Assembly: GCA_018657625.1 (NCBI GenBank)
Contig: JABHWU010000040.1
Location: 62,001 to 126,000, forward strand
DNA length: 64,000 bases
DNA from: Deltaproteobacteria bacterium
Lineage (GTDB): Bacteria > SAR324 > XYD2-FULL-50-16
Direction: 5' to 3'
The notes under the pieces: model-generated
Seen by the model: the letters and a program-made list of their open reading frames with translations, nothing else
Told to the model about the DNA's origin: nothing
Databases searched by the model: none
Position numbers and translations under genes: made by a program
Shown here: positions 1-9,657 of the stretch, piece by piece
Numbering within the stretch: the stretch's first letter is position 1
Layout: every line of letters starts with the position of its first letter

Positions 1-2
1 AT

Positions 3-638
3 TACTCTTGTTTTCCCCCTGAAAAACTACGCGAAGGTATTAAGGAACAAATCAACTATTTTACAAACCTACAGCAGGATTTTGAATGGAAAGTATTTGA
101 ACATGATCAACCCAAAAATCTTAAAGAAAGCTTAATCAAATATGGATTTATCGCCGAGGAACCCGAAGCTTTTTTAGTTCTGGATCTAAAAGATCTTCCA
201 GGGGATTTGAAGGTAAATAAACAGGTTGAGATCAGACGGTTAGAAACACTTGAAGCGTTAGAGGACTATGAGAAAGTGTCAGCTGCAATTTGGGGTGAGA
301 AACACCAGGATTCACTTAGACAGGAATTTAAAGACCAGCCGGAAAAGATCAGCCTTTACGTCGCCTATATTCAAAATGAACCTGTCAGTATTAGTAGACT
401 TAGCTTTGATGATGAACAACCCAATTTTGCTGGCTTTTTTGGAGGATCAACACTACCTGAATACCGGGGACAGGGTATTTATACAGCTCTGGTTTTGGCC
501 AGAATCAAAGAAGCCATCGATAAAGGATATCAGTATGGATACGTCGACGCATTGCCCACAAGCGAGCCAATTCTAAAAAAATTGGGATTTGTAAAATTGA
601 GCACTTCTTGCCCTTTGATATGGAAACTAAACAGTTAG
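3..638 (+). CDS. GNAT family N-acetyltransferase (5'-truncated by window edge)
   Basis: The reading frame is open from the first bases of the window to the stop at 638, so the gene begins outside the window; a TTG at 207 would be an internal start only. The first visible residues (YSCFPPEKLREG) run straight into the conserved part. The C-terminal half carries the GNAT acetyl-CoA-binding region, with a loop reading PEYRGQGIYTAL (motif A, R/Q-x-x-G-x-G/A type) near 460-490, followed by a typical GF..LSTSC end. The family transfers an acetyl group from acetyl-CoA to an amine; the substrate cannot be told. The gene is followed within a few bases by a decayed transporter fragment. Confidence 0.8.
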   Translation, partial: YSCFPPEKLREGIKEQINYFTNLQQDFEWKVFEHDQPKNLKESLIKYGFIAEEPEAFLVLDLKDLPGDLKVNKQVEIRRLETLEALEDYEKVSAAIWGEKHQDSLRQEFKDQPEKISLYVAYIQNEPVSISRLSFDDEQPNFAGFFGGSTLPEYRGQGIYTALVLARIKEAIDKGYQYGYVDALPTSEPILKKLGFVKLSTSCPLIWKLNS

Positions 639-906
639 TAACACTAAATATCTTATTTTTAGAATCGCCACACATCCGCTGGGTATTTTCCTGGCAATAT
701 TGGCTGGATTTTTAGGTTTCTTTGGTTCTTTTTTATTCCTTTATGCTGTTAATAAAGGACCACTTTCAATTATCGTCACATTATCCGCTTTATATCCTGT
801 TTTAACGATTAGCATGGCGATATTTTTTTTGGGTGAAACAATCACAATGAAACAAGGTCTGGGAATTCTCTTGGCATTGGTTTCCATGGCCTTAATTAGT
901 AGCTGA
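631..906 (+). pseudogene. EamA/DMT-family permease remnant (C-terminal part)
   Basis: The frame opens right after the GNAT gene and encodes only the last two to three membrane helices of an EamA (drug/metabolite transporter) domain. Visible are a glycine/phenylalanine-rich helix, the LSALYPVLT stretch and the FFLGETIT motif followed by a last helix, which is the usual end of an EamA repeat. There is no start codon with a ribosome binding site and no N-terminal half, whereas even single-domain EamA proteins are usually near 140 residues. I read it as a decayed gene; an expressed short membrane protein starting at ATG 700 is less likely. Confidence 0.65.
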
Positions 907-1421
907 TAATTAAATTAGGTTTTAATGTTTGAAATTTTTTATTCCATTGTTGATCCTGGCTAAACTGCAAGAACCACAAATCAGTAAGTAATTTTGATTG
1001 AGAATCCACTTTTTCTATAACAATTCCAAATTGCACCTGATTAAAAGCTTCAGGGCTATCGACTGTCAAAATATTAGCTTGTATTTCAGGAGGTACTGTA
1101 ACCAGCTTCGTTGGCGATAAATTTTTTTTAACCCGCGACACCTGATTTTCAGTGACATTGACTTCAACATCCGGGGTTGAAATATTTGCCATAGAAACAA
1201 TACCTTCACCGGTCAGCACGTTGGTAACATCGAGACCAGTTGACATTATTAATTCTGTTCCTTTGACCCCTACCAGGGCATTTGTGGTTTTGATACTAAA
1301 TCTCTTTTCGTTTTTTATTAACTTTTATTTTAACCTTTCCAATCGACATGGAGGTTACCGATTCCTCTGCGGTATTGTTATCAATTTTAATAAAAGATTG
1401 GGGAAACTCCAGAAAGATCAT
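896..1421 (-). pseudogene. FecR-domain protein remnant (frameshifted, internally deleted)
   Basis: Read leftward, two overlapping frames each carry part of a FecR-type domain. Near 1320-1400 is a segment ending GKVKIKVNKKRKEI then stop. From about 1317 another frame continues as RFSIKTTNALVGVKGTELI, which matches the conserved TP.AVVGVRGT core of FecR proteins. The join lies in an A-rich run, and the roughly 60-80 residues normally lying between these blocks are missing. Only the 116-codon distal part from ATG 1246 is open. FecR-like proteins of this type are usually exported or envelope proteins. The shared frame break and missing domain core make a functional product unlikely. Confidence 0.6.
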
Positions 1422-1753
1422 AGAGATGGTTCTTCGTCATTTTGTTTGGGTAATATTAATTCAAAGCAGAACAATTTTTAAAATATCTGTTGAGAAGCCA
1501 ACCACAGACCACACTTAAGCTGTTAATGAAGATCCCAGCACACCTTGCAAAGTAAGATTTTGAAACAGTAGACTTAATATCTAAAAAAGAACACTGAGAC
1601 AATTTTGCAAATAGATACTTTAAACACTCTTCATACTTGTCATTAGATCTAAAAAAAGATAGCTTGGATAAATGAACAACCTGAATATTCTACCTTTTTC
1701 TTGTTGCTCCAAGATTTTATTTTATCAATACACTATAAAAACCATCGTCTAAA
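1422..1753. other. Intergenic stretch, no gene seen
   Basis: AT-rich with no open frame having coding character. A short phrase reading accacagaccacac at about 1500 resembles one near 14538 (accacggaccacac), so it may be a low-copy intergenic repeat. No clear promoter for the following permease was identified, and its ATG at 1754 has no Shine-Dalgarno sequence. Confidence 0.4.
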
Positions 1754-3031
1754 ATGAATTTAACCATACGCCTAAGATACATTATAATCTCACTATTATT
1801 CTTAATTTTTATTGCTTTGGTTTACACCTTTAGAGCCGTTTTGCCGACCTTTATTCTAGCATTACTACTGGCTTATATTTTAACCCCGGTGGTAGTAAAA
1901 ATCTCATCAAAAAAAATTTTTCGTCGTAAAATCCCCAGGGGAATGGCGATTATTGTTATTTATGTTTTATCCATTACTGGTATTTCTTTTGGTGGAACCT
2001 ATTTTGTCGTCAACCTTACCAATGAAATGCAAATTCTGGTTAAGGAATTCCCTTCCTACGGGAAAAAAATCAAAGATAACTGGGTTCCCACAATTTCTTC
2101 AGGCATTCAAAAAATTACAGAATACATGCCTAAAATGAATTTTGATCTACCGGAAGAAATTACGGAAAAAGAGGAAGTAAAACCAGTTGTTTCTATCGAT
2201 AAAGAAGGTAATGCCAATGAAATTATTAATTATTTAACTAACACAACTTTTGAAATCAAAAAAAATAAGAAAGGGTATGAAGTTATACCGCATCATATCT
2301 CTAAATCCAAGAAAGTAGACCAAACTCAGGATCTTGATTTCACAAAAATGTTTAATGATTTTCTTGGAAATTTTATTCAAAATCTCCAGGGAATGCTGGT
2401 GGGATTACTGGATCTCAGTCAAATGGTTGTGTTTTCTATTGTTTCTTCAATTTTCCAAACGATGATCACCCTGATGGTAGCGGCATTTATCATTATTGAC
2501 TATGAGCGCATCTTACACTTTTTTCGGGACTTATTTCCCGCTCGCTTTGTTGATAACATTGAGCTGTTCCTGCAAAAACAAAATGTTGGTCTTCATGGCG
2601 TTGTCCGTGGACAATTAATCATTTGTGTGGTTAATGGCTTTCTAACCTGGATCGGTTTGTTAATTTTTGATATTAAATTCGCGCTCACATTATCCATTTT
2701 AGCTACTATTTGCTCGTTAATTCCCATTTTCGGCGTTATTATCTCATCCATTCCCATTGTTTTAATGGCAATAACCAACTCGATTTATAGCGGTCTATTT
2801 GTTCTAGCCTGGATATTAGGAATTCATTTCATTGAAGGCAATATTTTAAATCCTAAAATCATTGGTAAATCTGCTGAAATCCACCCTGTTTTGGTTATAT
2901 TCGCCTTAATGGCCGGTGAATTAACCTATGGACTTTTCGGTGCTTTGATCGCGGTGCCGGTGTTCTCGATTCTGCAGACCACCTTTTTATTTGTTCGGGA
3001 AAATGTCCTGAGTGATATTAAAGCCCAATAA
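1754..3031 (+). CDS. AI-2E family (YdiK/PerM-type) membrane transporter
   Basis: The 425-residue protein has the AI-2E transporter layout: two or three N-terminal helices, a long soluble insert (about residues 90-215, Lys/Glu-rich), then a C-terminal block of helices. That block contains HGVVRGQLIICVVNG and the late IEGNILNPKIIGKSAEIHPV segment, both characteristic of PF01594. The family forms inner-membrane channels or antiporters; members have been linked to autoinducer-2 export or Na+/H+ exchange, and the substrate here is unknown. It precedes argH by 31 bases on the same strand and may be co-transcribed. No Shine-Dalgarno sequence is visible before the ATG. Confidence 0.85.
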   Translation: MNLTIRLRYIIISLLFLIFIALVYTFRAVLPTFILALLLAYILTPVVVKISSKKIFRRKIPRGMAIIVIYVLSITGISFGGTYFVVNLTNEMQILVKEFPSYGKKIKDNWVPTISSGIQKITEYMPKMNFDLPEEITEKEEVKPVVSIDKEGNANEIINYLTNTTFEIKKNKKGYEVIPHHISKSKKVDQTQDLDFTKMFNDFLGNFIQNLQGMLVGLLDLSQMVVFSIVSSIFQTMITLMVAAFIIIDYERILHFFRDLFPARFVDNIELFLQKQNVGLHGVVRGQLIICVVNGFLTWIGLLIFDIKFALTLSILATICSLIPIFGVIISSIPIVLMAITNSIYSGLFVLAWILGIHFIEGNILNPKIIGKSAEIHPVLVIFALMAGELTYGLFGALIAVPVFSILQTTFLFVRENVLSDIKAQ

Positions 3032-3062
3032 AACAATTAAACCTTAGCTTTAAAAAAATATT

Positions 3063-4559
3063 ATGAGTTCAAAATCACCAGGCAAACAAGTTTGGGGAAA
3101 GCGTATTGATGCATCTCCTGATCAGATGAACCTTGAGTTTTGTGCGGGAAGAGATGTTAAAACAATACCTATGGCTGAAAACAGTCTTATCCAATATGAT
3201 ATCTGGACAAACCTGGCCCATGTAAAAATGCTAAACAAAGTTGGTGTTCTGGACGCAAATGAATGCGATCAGTTAGTTCAGGGTTTAAACAAAATAAATA
3301 ACTTATTTGAAAAAGATCAGTTTATACTGGATCCCTTAAAAGAAGATGTTCATATCAATATTGAACACTATTTAACTGAAACACTCAACATCTCTGCTGC
3401 TAAGAAAATGCATACCGGCAGAAGTCGAAATGATCAGGTTGCAACTGACATGCGCCTTTTCCTGAGAGATAAAGTCATTGAGCTCAGCAATGAAATCGAA
3501 ATACTTATCCGGGAGATTCTGAATAAATCCAGTCAGGAATTAGAATCAATCATGCCAGGTTTTACCCACTACCAACCAGCAATGATCACAACAGCAGCCC
3601 ATTGGATGACAGCCTGGAGCCAGGCAATACTGAGAGATCTAGTGACTTTGAAAAATAATTTAATTTTTGTGAACCGTTCTCCTTTAGGTAGTGCAGCCTC
3701 CTTTGGTACTTCCTGGTCGATTGACCGAAAAATGGCTTCCGATTTGCTAGGGTTTGACGATGTTGAAGAAAACACTCTGGATTGTATCAGTTCTCGTGGT
3801 GAAAATGAAGCCAGGATCGCTTTTAGTATCTCTTCATTAATGAATCATTTAAGCACTATTGCCCAGGATTTAATTTTATTAAGTACACCCTTTTACAACA
3901 TGGTGGATATTGATAAACGGTTTGTCACAGGTTCATCCATAATGCCTCAAAAGCAGAATCCTGATTTTGCAGAAGTATTGCGTGGAAAAACGGCCAATTG
4001 CCATGGGATGCTAATGAGCCTCCTTGGTTTGCAAAAAGCCTCTATGAGTGGGTATAACAGAGATTCTCAAATCTCAAAATATACAATTATCGATATATTT
4101 AATGAAATTTTAAATGCACCACTATTAGTTGGAAATGTTATCGCTTCGCTAAAGTATAAAAAAGAAATCATGCGCAAAAACTGTGCTGTTGGATTTATCA
4201 ATGCTGCCGATGTAGCAGATTGGTTAGCCCAAACCAGTCAATTATCGTTTAGAGAGTGTTATGATTTGCTATCTCTATCTGTAAAATACAGTGAAAAGGA
4301 AGGTATATTAACGTTTAGGGCCATTGAGCAGGCAAGAAAAGAATTAAAACTGGCAATTGAAGTCAGTGAATCAGATGTGGCGACATTAAATAGTCCAGAA
4401 AATTTAATCATCAATAAAACCCATATTGGTGCACCTTCACCTAAATGTGTGCAATCAATGATTGACGGTCAAAAGCAGTCACTGGACGAAATAATATCAG
4501 GATTTCATCAAATAAAAGAACAAACAACGGCAGCCAGAAACCGTTGTTTTATGCAGTAG
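3063..4559 (+). CDS. argH: Argininosuccinate lyase-like protein
   Basis: This fumarase/aspartase-superfamily lyase of 498 residues would split argininosuccinate into arginine and fumarate. The superfamily signature GSSIMPQKQNP starts near residue 290 and carries the catalytic serine loop. ArgH-type features are the VWGKR N-terminus, the EDVHINIE segment, the HTGRSRNDQVATD block and the TH.QPA motif. It is somewhat longer and more divergent than ordinary ArgH (about 460 residues), particularly at the N-terminus, so a related lyase activity is possible. No other arg genes are nearby. The last 11 bases overlap the 3' end of the convergent gene on the other strand. Confidence 0.75.
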   Translation: MSSKSPGKQVWGKRIDASPDQMNLEFCAGRDVKTIPMAENSLIQYDIWTNLAHVKMLNKVGVLDANECDQLVQGLNKINNLFEKDQFILDPLKEDVHINIEHYLTETLNISAAKKMHTGRSRNDQVATDMRLFLRDKVIELSNEIEILIREILNKSSQELESIMPGFTHYQPAMITTAAHWMTAWSQAILRDLVTLKNNLIFVNRSPLGSAASFGTSWSIDRKMASDLLGFDDVEENTLDCISSRGENEARIAFSISSLMNHLSTIAQDLILLSTPFYNMVDIDKRFVTGSSIMPQKQNPDFAEVLRGKTANCHGMLMSLLGLQKASMSGYNRDSQISKYTIIDIFNEILNAPLLVGNVIASLKYKKEIMRKNCAVGFINAADVADWLAQTSQLSFRECYDLLSLSVKYSEKEGILTFRAIEQARKELKLAIEVSESDVATLNSPENLIINKTHIGAPSPKCVQSMIDGQKQSLDEIISGFHQIKEQTTAARNRCFMQ

Positions 4560-6780
4560 GTATCTCAGGAGATTTTTTGATTTCTTCTAATAATTTATTT
4601 AAATCCGGACCGTTTATCGCCTGCTGGGGATCCTTCATTTTACTTCGCCCCGGCAAAATGATCGTGTTTTTGGGAACAGGATTAGTTACTAAATTAAGTA
4701 CTGTTAATGCTTTGATAATCACATCTTTCAATATCGTTGGTTTGGCATTTTTGGGTGACACGATTTTCAATCTTAACAATGTTTGAAGACTTTCATTGTT
4801 GATACTGATTTTAAAGATTTCACCAATCGATATTAATGTGGTTGCAAACACTAATTTACACTCGAAGATATCCGGCATTCCGTGTTTGATTTTTGTCTTT
4901 AACAAATTAACCATATTCTCAATTTGAATTTCCTCTTCCTCTGTCAGAGACAATTTCACTCCCTCCAAACCACCTGTCTTTTCTAACGACTGTATCAAAA
5001 TTACTTTTTCCTGGGTGGACGGTTTTAAAATCTCAAAAAGGTTGTTATAAAAGGGTTCAAATTCTTTGACGTACTCTGCTTGAATTATTTTAGCGACTTG
5101 TTTAGTAAAATTACGAATATAACTACCATCGAGGTCTAGAGTATCTGTTAACTTAAGAATACGTCTGGCAGCCAGTCCTTCGCTAAGTGATTTTTGGGTT
5201 GATATTTCATCAAACAGTCCCTGTAATCGTCTTTTTTGAAGTGTTAATTCCAGCAAGGTATCGTCCCGAATACCTTCACATTTTGTTTCCACTTTTTTCT
5301 GAAACTGTATGATATCCATTTCATAGATTTTTGCAGAATCATCTTGTTTCATTCGACGTAATTTTGCTGCCTTCTGCCGCATTTGCCTGATTTTCCTATC
5401 AGCCTGTCTACGAACTGTTTTTTCTCGATTGGCAGCCAGTTCTTTATCCTTTTCAACCCGTTTTTCAAATCGTTCCAGAATTTGGTGTTTAGCTCTACGA
5501 ATAAATTGTGTGCAATTTATCATCGTATTTATAATTTGCATCAAACAATAGTCTCTGATTTCTGGTCTGACAGGTTCTGTTTCTGTTTCTTTTTTTACAG
5601 TTTTATAAATAACACCATTTAATAAATTATAATTTATGAATTTGGCCCATTGACTTTTAGCATCTTGTGGTTCGTGAAACTCAAACGGTATACTGTTCTT
5701 TTTCAACAAGGCCAGATTATAACTGTAGGTTTCAAAAATACCCTGAGAGGTTTTTAATTTTTTCACAACAGGATCATTTAATCGTGCTTCTTTGTATTTT
5801 TGAAAAGGCAGGCGAAAAGATTTTTTTGAAAGGTCTGTCTCAAATGAACCAATAAAAATATTTTTAACTTCAATCGCCTTTAAAAGTGCAGGTTCAAAAA
5901 TATTAGAAAGAAATCGAATCGTCTGAATCGAATTCGTTGCAGTCACCAGAGTTAAATAATACTTAAACAGAAACAGCTCCATCCCTTCATAAATAAAATA
6001 GTACCAGTAAAGTGTTCTAACCTGCTCTTCAAAACTCTCGACGCCCATGGCATCATCAAAAGCGTCATCATCAGAAGCTGAATCTTTTGATAGAGAAGCT
6101 TTTCCAAATTTAAAAGGCTCATAGATTTCACTGAATTTCAATATATCAGCTTTAAGCGTTTTTAAGGCTGTGGCAATATCTGGATATTTTGAATTCTCGT
6201 CCAGTTTTCTTAAATATAATGTAAGCTTATCCGCTTCCCAATTATCATTTGAGGCGTAATATCCAACAACTTTAAAAAATAATTTCGCCACCAATCCTTC
6301 ACTATGTCTTTGTGTTGCCCGTCCCTTTTCGCGAATTTGTCTGGCGGTTAATAAAAACTTTAAAGGTGTCCATTCGATGATAACAGCATCAAATTCAGGG
6401 GATATAGAGAAAGAACTAGCAGTACTACCAGTATCTTCAGCTTCAGGAAGTTCCGGAAAATTTGTTTTTTTCAAGCCGGTGTGCATACCAATATCCATGA
6501 TCGTATTTTTATACGCTAATCGATATAAGTTTCTGGCAGAACGGGAAGAAAATTTTAATGCAGCCTGTGTTGCCTTCATTTGCTCCATTAAAGATTTTTC
6601 ATGGAATATATTTTGTCCCTCTCCAGCACGTTTTATCTTACGGTAATAGATCCATTTTGCCCCAAGCATCTGATGGGCTACCATTTTGAGAACATGCATT
6701 TTATCTGCAGTTGTTTGATGGGCTAGATCTTTAAAAGAGGAAAAAATATCCAACATATTCAGGCTATTTTGCAAATTCAA
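4549..6780 (-). CDS. Unknown large coiled-coil protein
   Basis: I do not recognise this 743-residue protein. No signal peptide or membrane span is evident. Residues 1-400 look globular and mixed alpha, with a Ser/Asp-rich insert near 230-245. Residues about 430-525 are a very basic coiled coil (runs such as RRQADRKIRQMRQKAAKLRRMK). The C-terminal part (about 550-743) is again helical and ends with a Pro/Lys-rich tail. The start ATG at 6780 has a perfect 11-bp inverted repeat about 90 bases upstream. Its stop codon lies inside the 3' end of argH. Low-complexity shadow frames exist on the opposite strand, but this frame has by far the best coding character. Confidence 0.7.
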   Translation of the reverse strand: MNLQNSLNMLDIFSSFKDLAHQTTADKMHVLKMVAHQMLGAKWIYYRKIKRAGEGQNIFHEKSLMEQMKATQAALKFSSRSARNLYRLAYKNTIMDIGMHTGLKKTNFPELPEAEDTGSTASSFSISPEFDAVIIEWTPLKFLLTARQIREKGRATQRHSEGLVAKLFFKVVGYYASNDNWEADKLTLYLRKLDENSKYPDIATALKTLKADILKFSEIYEPFKFGKASLSKDSASDDDAFDDAMGVESFEEQVRTLYWYYFIYEGMELFLFKYYLTLVTATNSIQTIRFLSNIFEPALLKAIEVKNIFIGSFETDLSKKSFRLPFQKYKEARLNDPVVKKLKTSQGIFETYSYNLALLKKNSIPFEFHEPQDAKSQWAKFINYNLLNGVIYKTVKKETETEPVRPEIRDYCLMQIINTMINCTQFIRRAKHQILERFEKRVEKDKELAANREKTVRRQADRKIRQMRQKAAKLRRMKQDDSAKIYEMDIIQFQKKVETKCEGIRDDTLLELTLQKRRLQGLFDEISTQKSLSEGLAARRILKLTDTLDLDGSYIRNFTKQVAKIIQAEYVKEFEPFYNNLFEILKPSTQEKVILIQSLEKTGGLEGVKLSLTEEEEIQIENMVNLLKTKIKHGMPDIFECKLVFATTLISIGEIFKISINNESLQTLLRLKIVSPKNAKPTILKDVIIKALTVLNLVTNPVPKNTIILPGRSKMKDPQQAINGPDLNKLLEEIKKSPEIPTA

Positions 6781-6865
6781 TCGTTAAGTCATTAAATAAG
6801 GGGCCATATCCTAGCTAATATATATTTATTAATATAATTTGGGAATAATTATTCTAAAATCCTCT

Positions 6866-6893
6866 CGATTTTGTCAAAAAAATGACAAAATCG
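6866..6893. repeat. Perfect 11-bp inverted repeat in a 400-bp gap
   Basis: The arms CGATTTTGTCA and TGACAAAATCG are separated by six A residues. There is no T-run next to the stem, so an intrinsic terminator is unlikely; it resembles an operator or other protein-binding palindrome. It lies about 90 bases upstream of the unknown coiled-coil gene. The rest of the gap 6781-7181 is AT-rich, with no open frame and no other structure I can support. Confidence 0.55.
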
Positions 6894-7181
6894 TCGACTA
6901 TATGACCATTTTGGTTTTGATGAGCGTTTTATATGCATGTTTTATGACAAGTTTTACTTTTTTAATAAACTAGTATTTTTTAGCAGTAGATATATCATCC
7001 ACTTTCAGTCAATCACATATTGTTATCATAATATCTGTAGACAGACAAGTCACCGGAAATCAGCTGTTTTTATATAAAACCGTAGTGTATCAGACAAAAT
7101 GGTTGAGATAAAAATTTCTCATGTGACACTTATTGAATATAGAAGCGGCACAGCTACTATATAACTGTACCTTATTTTAAT

Positions 7182-8273
7182 TTATTTGACGGTGGAACTC
7201 TTCTTTTTAACTCTCATATTTGCAATTCTTTCTTCGGCCAATTTATTGGCTGCCAGATAGGATGGGATGTTATTTTCTTCCGCAATATCAAGCACTTTTG
7301 CCACAACATCATAAATATTCTTGGCTTTTCCAAGTGCTTTTCCCTGATCGTAGCCTTCCAATTCAGTATAAACATTGATCAGTCCTCCAGAATTTATTAC
7401 AAAATCTGGCGCATAAATAATTCCCTTTTCCAGAAGCATTTTACCGTGTTTTTCTTCAACAGCTAATTGATTATTCGCAGAACCTGCAATCACTTTAAAC
7501 TTGAACTTATTAATGGTATCATCATTAATTGTTGCTCCTAGTGCGCATGGGGAATAAATATCGGCATCAAAGCCATAGATTTTACCACCTTCGATAAATT
7601 CTACACCTTCAAAATCATTTAAAATACTCCGGACTTTTTGCTGATCAATATCATAGATAAAAACCTTGGCACCTTCGTCATACAAGTGTTTTACCAAACA
7701 TCTACCCACATTTCCAACACCTTCGACGACGACTTTTAATCCCCTTAAAGAAGGATTTCCATATGCCTTTGCCACACAAGCCAGAATACCTCTAAATGTT
7801 CCATAGGCTGCGACAGGGGAAGGGTCACCGCTACCTCCCAGTGCCATGGGAAAGCCGGTCACATCATCAGTTTCCTTTTTTATATATTCCATATCCTGAA
7901 CATTGGTACCGACATCTTCACCGGTCATAAATCGGCCAGCAGCTGATTGCAAAAACCTGCCAAAACTCCTGAACAACATTTCCCTCCTTTCAGGGTCTTC
8001 ACTTAATTCTTTGGAATCAGCAATAATGACCGCTTTTCCGCCACCTAAATTTATACCGGCAACTGCTGCTTTGTAAGTCATTGCTCTGGAAATTCTAAGG
8101 GCATCTTGCATCGCTTCTTCAAACGATACATAAGGGTACATACGACACCCCCCCAAAGCCGGACCTAAAACGGTATTGTGAATGGCAATGATGGCCTTTA
8201 AACCAACTTCTTCATCATTACAAAAAATAATTTCTTCATGACCACGTTCAGCCAGTTTTTTAAAAATATCCAT
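7182..8273 (-). CDS. Leucine/valine/phenylalanine dehydrogenase
   Basis: The 363-residue NAD-dependent amino acid dehydrogenase would reversibly deaminate a branched-chain or aromatic amino acid to its 2-oxoacid. The N-terminal domain shows GPALGGCRM and the glycine-rich active-site stretch GINLGGGKAVI with the catalytic lysine. The middle shows TGEDVGT and a Rossmann fold GVGNVGRCL. The C-terminal part has the APDFVINSGGLI signature. Length and motifs fit Leu/Val/Phe dehydrogenases better than the longer glutamate dehydrogenases. The ATG at 8273 has a GAGAGA-type ribosome site. It lies 186 bases downstream of kbl on the same strand. Its product would suit the VOR-type oxidoreductase at 42.6-45.3 kb. 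Confidence 0.88.
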   Translation of the reverse strand: MDIFKKLAERGHEEIIFCNDEEVGLKAIIAIHNTVLGPALGGCRMYPYVSFEEAMQDALRISRAMTYKAAVAGINLGGGKAVIIADSKELSEDPERREMLFRSFGRFLQSAAGRFMTGEDVGTNVQDMEYIKKETDDVTGFPMALGGSGDPSPVAAYGTFRGILACVAKAYGNPSLRGLKVVVEGVGNVGRCLVKHLYDEGAKVFIYDIDQQKVRSILNDFEGVEFIEGGKIYGFDADIYSPCALGATINDDTINKFKFKVIAGSANNQLAVEEKHGKMLLEKGIIYAPDFVINSGGLINVYTELEGYDQGKALGKAKNIYDVVAKVLDIAEENNIPSYLAANKLAEERIANMRVKKKSSTVK

Positions 8274-8459
8274 AATTTCTCTCTCTCCCAGAAACTAAAC
8301 CATATTAATATTTTAGTTAAGACTATTAAATCATCTAGCACAACCATACAAAAAAAAAAAATTTCCTACAATAAGCAGTTTCCAATGCTAACAATTCCCT
8401 CATCAGATCTATCATTTGGTTTCAAATTATTTATCCTGTTTAATCAAATAATTATCTGC

Positions 8460-9647
8460 CTAGGCGAGCCCAAATTCAGCTTTTGTTTCAGCAAATTTTT
8501 CTATCGCAAAATCCAAATCTGTTTGGGAATGTACTGCCGAAATTTGAGTTCTTATTCTGGCCTTTCCTTTCGGAACAACCGGAAAACTAAATCCGATAAC
8601 ATAAACACCTTTTATCAAAAGAGAAGCCGCCATTTTTTGTGCCAGTTCAGCCTCACCAATCATAATAGGAATGATGGCATGGGTTTGAGGATTAAAATCA
8701 AAACCATGGTTCAACATTTCTGTTTTAAAATAGGCAATATTTTCATGCAGTTTTTTCACAAGTTCATAGGAATGAGTTAACATATCTATTGCCTGAATGG
8801 AAGCTGCAGCGACACTAGGTGATAAACTATTAGAGAACAGATAAGGGCGGGACCTTTGTCTCAGCATATCAATAATTTCCTTACGGCTACTGGTAAATCC
8901 GCCACTGGCTCCCCCAAGTGCTTTCCCGAATGTACCAGTGATAATATCCACTCTCCCCATCACATCACAATGCTCTGGCGTCCCCTTACCGGTTTTACCG
9001 ATCACTCCGGTTGCGTGAGATTCATCCACCATTACCAGAGCGTCGTGTTTATCAGCCAGATCACAAATAGATTTTAAATCAGCATTGGTGCCATCCATGG
9101 AAAAAATACCGTCAGTTGCAATTAATCGGTATCTACAACCGGTAGCTTCTTTTAATTGTATTTCAAGATCATTCAAATCACAATTTTTGTATCGATAGCG
9201 TTTTGCTTTACACAATCTGATTCCATCTATGATACTGGCATGATTGAGTTCATCACTAATAATAGCATCTTCAGGCCCCAACAAGGTTTCAAACAGTCCG
9301 CCATTAGCGTCAAAACAGGAGCTATAAAGGATGGTATCTTCCATACTAAGAAAATCAGATACTTTTTTTTCAAGTTCTTTATGGATAGATTGTGTGCCAC
9401 AAATAAAACGAACGGAAGACAAACCGAATCCCCATTTATTTAAGGCATCCTGGGCTGCTTTTATCAAATCCGGATGATTTGATAATCCAAGATAATTATT
9501 GGCACACATATTTAGTACATTTTCACCGGTTGCAACATCAATCCTGGATTTTTGCGGACTGGTAATTACTCGTTCATCCTTAAATAATCCATTTGCTTTA
9601 ATAAGCTGCAATTCTGAATCTAAAAAAGACTTCATTGTATATGTCAT
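8460..9647 (-). CDS. kbl: Glycine C-acetyltransferase (2-amino-3-ketobutyrate CoA ligase)
   Basis: The 395-residue PLP enzyme of the alpha-oxoamine synthase family converts 2-amino-3-ketobutyrate plus CoA to glycine and acetyl-CoA, the second step of threonine breakdown. Family features are [10 protein letters not shown], the FDANGGLF block, DESHATG and the PLP-lysine loop GTFGKALGG. The [10 protein letters not shown]-terminus is Kbl-like rather than biotin-synthesis BioF-like. The ATG at 9647 is preceded by TAGGAGA, which overlaps the stop codon of tdh, so the two genes are translationally close. Adjacent tdh makes the assignment firm. Confidence 0.92.
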   Translation of the reverse strand: MTYTMKSFLDSELQLIKANGLFKDERVITSPQKSRIDVATGENVLNMCANNYLGLSNHPDLIKAAQDALNKWGFGLSSVRFICGTQSIHKELEKKVSDFLSMEDTILYSSCFDANGGLFETLLGPEDAIISDELNHASIIDGIRLCKAKRYRYKNCDLNDLEIQLKEATGCRYRLIATDGIFSMDGTNADLKSICDLADKHDALVMVDESHATGVIGKTGKGTPEHCDVMGRVDIITGTFGKALGGASGGFTSSRKEIIDMLRQRSRPYLFSNSLSPSVAAASIQAIDMLTHSYELVKKLHENIAYFKTEMLNHGFDFNPQTHAIIPIMIGEAELAQKMAASLLIKGVYVIGFSFPVVPKGKARIRTQISAVHSQTDLDFAIEKFAETKAEFGLA

Positions 9648-9657
9648 ATATTTTCTC

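Noticed and set aside
8349..8361. Poly-A run (poly-T on the minus strand) between kbl and the leucine dehydrogenase as a terminator
   Set aside because: No adjacent stable stem could be found, so an intrinsic terminator is not supported.
8238..8780. Plus-strand 180-codon frame over the leucine dehydrogenase and kbl genes
   Set aside because: Antisense to two clear enzyme genes and without any conserved motif.
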